Source of the DNA: an uncultured archaeon
GTDB taxonomy: Archaea > Thermoproteota > Nitrososphaeria > Nitrososphaerales > Nitrosopumilaceae
Reading direction: 5' to 3'
Assembly (NCBI GenBank): GCA_950073955.1
Contig: CATMRH010000025.1
Span: 1 to 15,645, forward strand
Length of the DNA: 15,645 nucleotides
Shown: in pieces, positions 14,485 to 15,645 of the stretch
Position numbering within the stretch: position 1 is the first letter of the stretch
Layout of the letters: each line of letters begins with the position of its first letter
Translations under genes and position numbers: made by a program
Notes under the pieces: generated by a model
Database searches by the model: none
What the model saw: the letters and a program-made list of their open reading frames with translations, nothing else
What the model was told of the DNA's origin: nothing

Positions 14485-15033
14485 ATGCTTTTAGATGATT
14501 TAAAACCAATACTTTCAAGCCCCATAAATCCTATGATAAAAACTGATGGAAGATACAAACTGGCATCAGTTCTCGTAGTAATTTATGGTAAAGAACCAAT
14601 CATTATAATGACTGAAAAACCTAAAGATATGAAATTTCATGCAGGTGAAATTTCATTCCCTGGTGGGAAATTAGATGTTGAGGATTCTGATCTTTTACAA
14701 ACAGCATTACGTGAAACAAGTGAAGAAATTGGACTTGAAATTACAAAAGAACAAGTAACTGGTCAACTAGAACCTGTTGTTACTTTGAATTCTGGTTTTT
14801 TGATTTTACCCTTTGTCTCAGTTATTGATGAGATTCCAACTCTTGCAGCAAACTCTGAAGTTGAAAAAATTTTTCATATTAAACTAGAACCCTTTTTGAA
14901 AACCATGGCAAATGATCCAAACCCATCTCATAACATCATTCAAGAAATGTACACTTTTGAATATCAAAACCAAATAGTGTGGGGGGCTTCAGCTAGAATC
15001 CTTAGACAAATACAAAGTCTTCTAAAACCCTGA
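14485..15033 (+). CDS. Nudix hydrolase, NudL/CoA-pyrophosphatase-like
   Basis: A 182-residue Nudix protein. After a beta-strand core (VLVVIYGKEPIIIMTEK) come FHAGEISFPGGKLD (51-64) and ALRETSEEIGL (74-84), giving the catalytic REUxEE glutamates E77, E80 and E81. The HxGEISFPGG lead-in and an aspartate where classical Nudix boxes have the first glutamate are typical of the NudL (UPF0035) group, which cleaves coenzyme A and acyl-CoA to phosphopantetheine and 3',5'-ADP. It could act on other nucleoside diphosphate derivatives; substrate is inferred from this subfamily resemblance. AGGAAAG at 14471-14477 may be a weak ribosome site. It lies 37 bases before rpl39e on the same strand. Confidence 0.82.
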   Translation: MLLDDLKPILSSPINPMIKTDGRYKLASVLVVIYGKEPIIIMTEKPKDMKFHAGEISFPGGKLDVEDSDLLQTALRETSEEIGLEITKEQVTGQLEPVVTLNSGFLILPFVSVIDEIPTLAANSEVEKIFHIKLEPFLKTMANDPNPSHNIIQEMYTFEYQNQIVWGASARILRQIQSLLKP

Positions 15034-15039
15034 GATTCA

Positions 15040-15047
15040 TTTAAAAA
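15040..15047 (+). promoter_or_regulatory. Putative TATA box for rpl39e-rpl31e
   Basis: TTTAAAAA is centred about 27 bases before the rpl39e ATG, in the 37-base gap after the Nudix gene. It predicts a leaderless ribosomal-protein transcript separate from the Nudix gene. Confidence 0.5.
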
Positions 15048-15070
15048 GAGCTCTTCGTGCCTGAAAATCT

Positions 15071-15229
15071 ATGGCCGCACGCAAGTCTTCTCCAAGAAAG
15101 ATTCGTCTGCTAAAAAAAACAAAGCAGGCAGTACCCGTACCAGCTTGGATAATCCTCAAAACAAAGCGAGCTGTTAGAACAAATCCAAAACGTAGAGCTT
15201 GGAGATCAACTGATGTGGAGGTAGGATAG
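15071..15229 (+). CDS. rpl39e: Ribosomal protein L39e (eL39)
   Basis: A 52-residue, highly basic protein of normal L39e length. It begins MAARKSSPRKIRLLKKTKQ, and PVPAWIILKT (22-31) with TNPKRRAWR (37-45) matches the conserved L39e pattern of small basic blocks around a tryptophan. It lines the peptide exit tunnel of the large subunit, and its presence marks the genome as archaeal. The TAG is directly followed by the TTG start of rpl31e with no gap, the common archaeal L39e-L31e pairing. Confidence 0.95.
   Translation: MAARKSSPRKIRLLKKTKQAVPVPAWIILKTKRAVRTNPKRRAWRSTDVEVG
15217..15222 (+). promoter_or_regulatory. Shine-Dalgarno site of rpl31e
   Basis: GGAGGT inside the last rpl39e codons, 7 bases before the TTG at 15230. 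It decides the non-ATG start of rpl31e. Confidence 0.8.
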
Positions 15230-15645
15230 TTGTCTCAAGAATTAGAAAGAGTTTATACAATTAATCTCGGTAAAGTAAAGCTTTCACAGTCACAACATAG
15301 AGCTGTTAGAGCAATTAACATGATTAAAGAATTTGCTCGTCATCACATGAAAGTTGAGGAAATTAAAATTGAAGAAGAGCTAGCTCATCAAGTTTGGGCT
15401 AGGGGAGTTAGACGTCCTCCAAGAAAAATTCGAGTTAGAATGACCAAGACCGATGATGGTTATATTCTTGTTTCTCAATATGACGAAGAAGCAGAATCTA
15501 AAGTAACTCCTGAAAAAGATACCAAGAAAGTTGAAGACAAAGTAGAAGAACCATCTACCGAAGCCAAAGAAGTTGAAGATAAAGTAGAAGAACCAGCTAA
15601 AGAAGCACCAAAGAAAGAGAAACCAGCTAAAGAAGCACCAAAGAA
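15230..15645 (+). CDS. rpl31e: Ribosomal protein L31e (eL31) with charged repeat tail, 3' end beyond window
   Basis: 138 residues are visible from a TTG start fixed by GGAGGT 7 bases upstream and by the adjoining rpl39e stop. Residues about 4-84 are the L31e core: YTINLGKVKLSQSQHRAVRA, then helix-rich KEFARHHMKVEEIKIEEEL, then WARGVRRPPRKIRVRM, followed by a final strand YILVSQYDEE. It sits near the exit tunnel of the large subunit. From about residue 85 there is a low-complexity tail rich in Glu, Lys, Pro and Ala (EDKVEEP, PAKEAPKKE) built from repeats, which is still open at the window edge. Plain L31e proteins are usually around 80-125 residues, so the tail is an addition of unknown role and length. 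Confidence 0.92.
   Translation, partial: MSQELERVYTINLGKVKLSQSQHRAVRAINMIKEFARHHMKVEEIKIEEELAHQVWARGVRRPPRKIRVRMTKTDDGYILVSQYDEEAESKVTPEKDTKKVEDKVEEPSTEAKEVEDKVEEPAKEAPKKEKPAKEAPK
15529..15645 (+). repeat. In-frame direct repeats coding the L31e tail
   Basis: Two repeat pairs are visible. A 25-base unit at 15529-15553 recurs at 15571-15595 with one mismatch (period 42, 14 codons, residues VEDKVEEP). Another 25-base unit at 15591-15615 recurs perfectly at 15621-15645 (period 30, 10 codons, PAKEAPKK). Both periods are multiples of three, so copy number can change without breaking the frame. The array may continue past the window. Confidence 0.8.

Noticed and set aside
14411..14518. In-frame upstream extension of metF (36 codons)
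   Set aside because: Hydrophobic/basic sequence without family resemblance, overlaps the opposite-strand Nudix start, and contains a TATA-like element placed correctly for the inner ATG.
15529..15645. CRISPR-like or mobile repeat at the right edge
   Set aside because: Repeats are in frame, adjacent with no unique spacers of constant size, and encode the charged tail of L31e.

Overview
The window looks like chromosomal DNA of a low-GC ammonia-oxidising archaeon of the Nitrosopumilus type (Thaumarchaeota/Nitrososphaerota). The reasons are the archaeal/eukaryal ribosomal proteins L39e and L31e, a LysW carrier-protein amino-acid pathway, a cobalamin-dependent methionine synthase split over two genes, AT-rich TATA boxes about 26 bases from start codons (near-leaderless transcripts), and very tight gene packing. 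The organism assignment is inference. No tRNA, rRNA, CRISPR array, insertion sequence or prophage was seen, and no gene-free stretch exceeds about 130 bases.

Region 1 (1-6269, minus strand) is an amino-acid biosynthesis cluster. Reading 5'->3' on the minus strand it is argininosuccinate synthase (argG), the 55-residue carrier lysW, the ATP-grasp ligase lysX/argX, lysY/argC, lysZ/argB, lysJ/argD, an Lrp/AsnC regulator (lysM-like), then, after a 117-base gap with its own TATA box, a homocitrate synthase-like gene (lysS) that runs off the left edge. Most junctions overlap or lie within a few bases. LysW carries the growing amino acid on its C-terminal glutamate while LysX, LysZ, LysY and LysJ ligate, phosphorylate, reduce and transaminate it. 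An arginine-only gene (argG) at the head and a lysine-type gene (lysS) beyond the tail suggest that one enzyme set serves both lysine and arginine.

Region 2 (6270-8951, plus strand) is divergent from argG: a three-gene ABC importer of the nitrate/sulfonate/taurine (SsuA-SsuB-SsuC/NMT1) class, ending in a T-rich terminator. Its substrate cannot be told from sequence.

Region 3 (8969-14410) holds a minus-strand MFS transporter with repeated palindromes at its start, then a plus-strand methionine synthase pair (homocysteine-methyltransferase subunit, then pterin/cobalamin/reactivation subunit) that meets a convergent methylenetetrahydrofolate reductase-like gene (metF) with overlapping stop codons. 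These form a one-carbon/methionine neighbourhood.

Region 4 (14485-15645, plus strand) has a NudL-type Nudix hydrolase, then a ribosomal pair rpl39e-rpl31e. L31e carries a repeat-built charged C-terminal tail that runs off the right edge.

No clearly new system stands out. The best leads are the shared Lys/Arg operon with a built-in Lrp regulator, the palindromes in the two divergent promoter regions, the split MetH, and the repetitive L31e tail.
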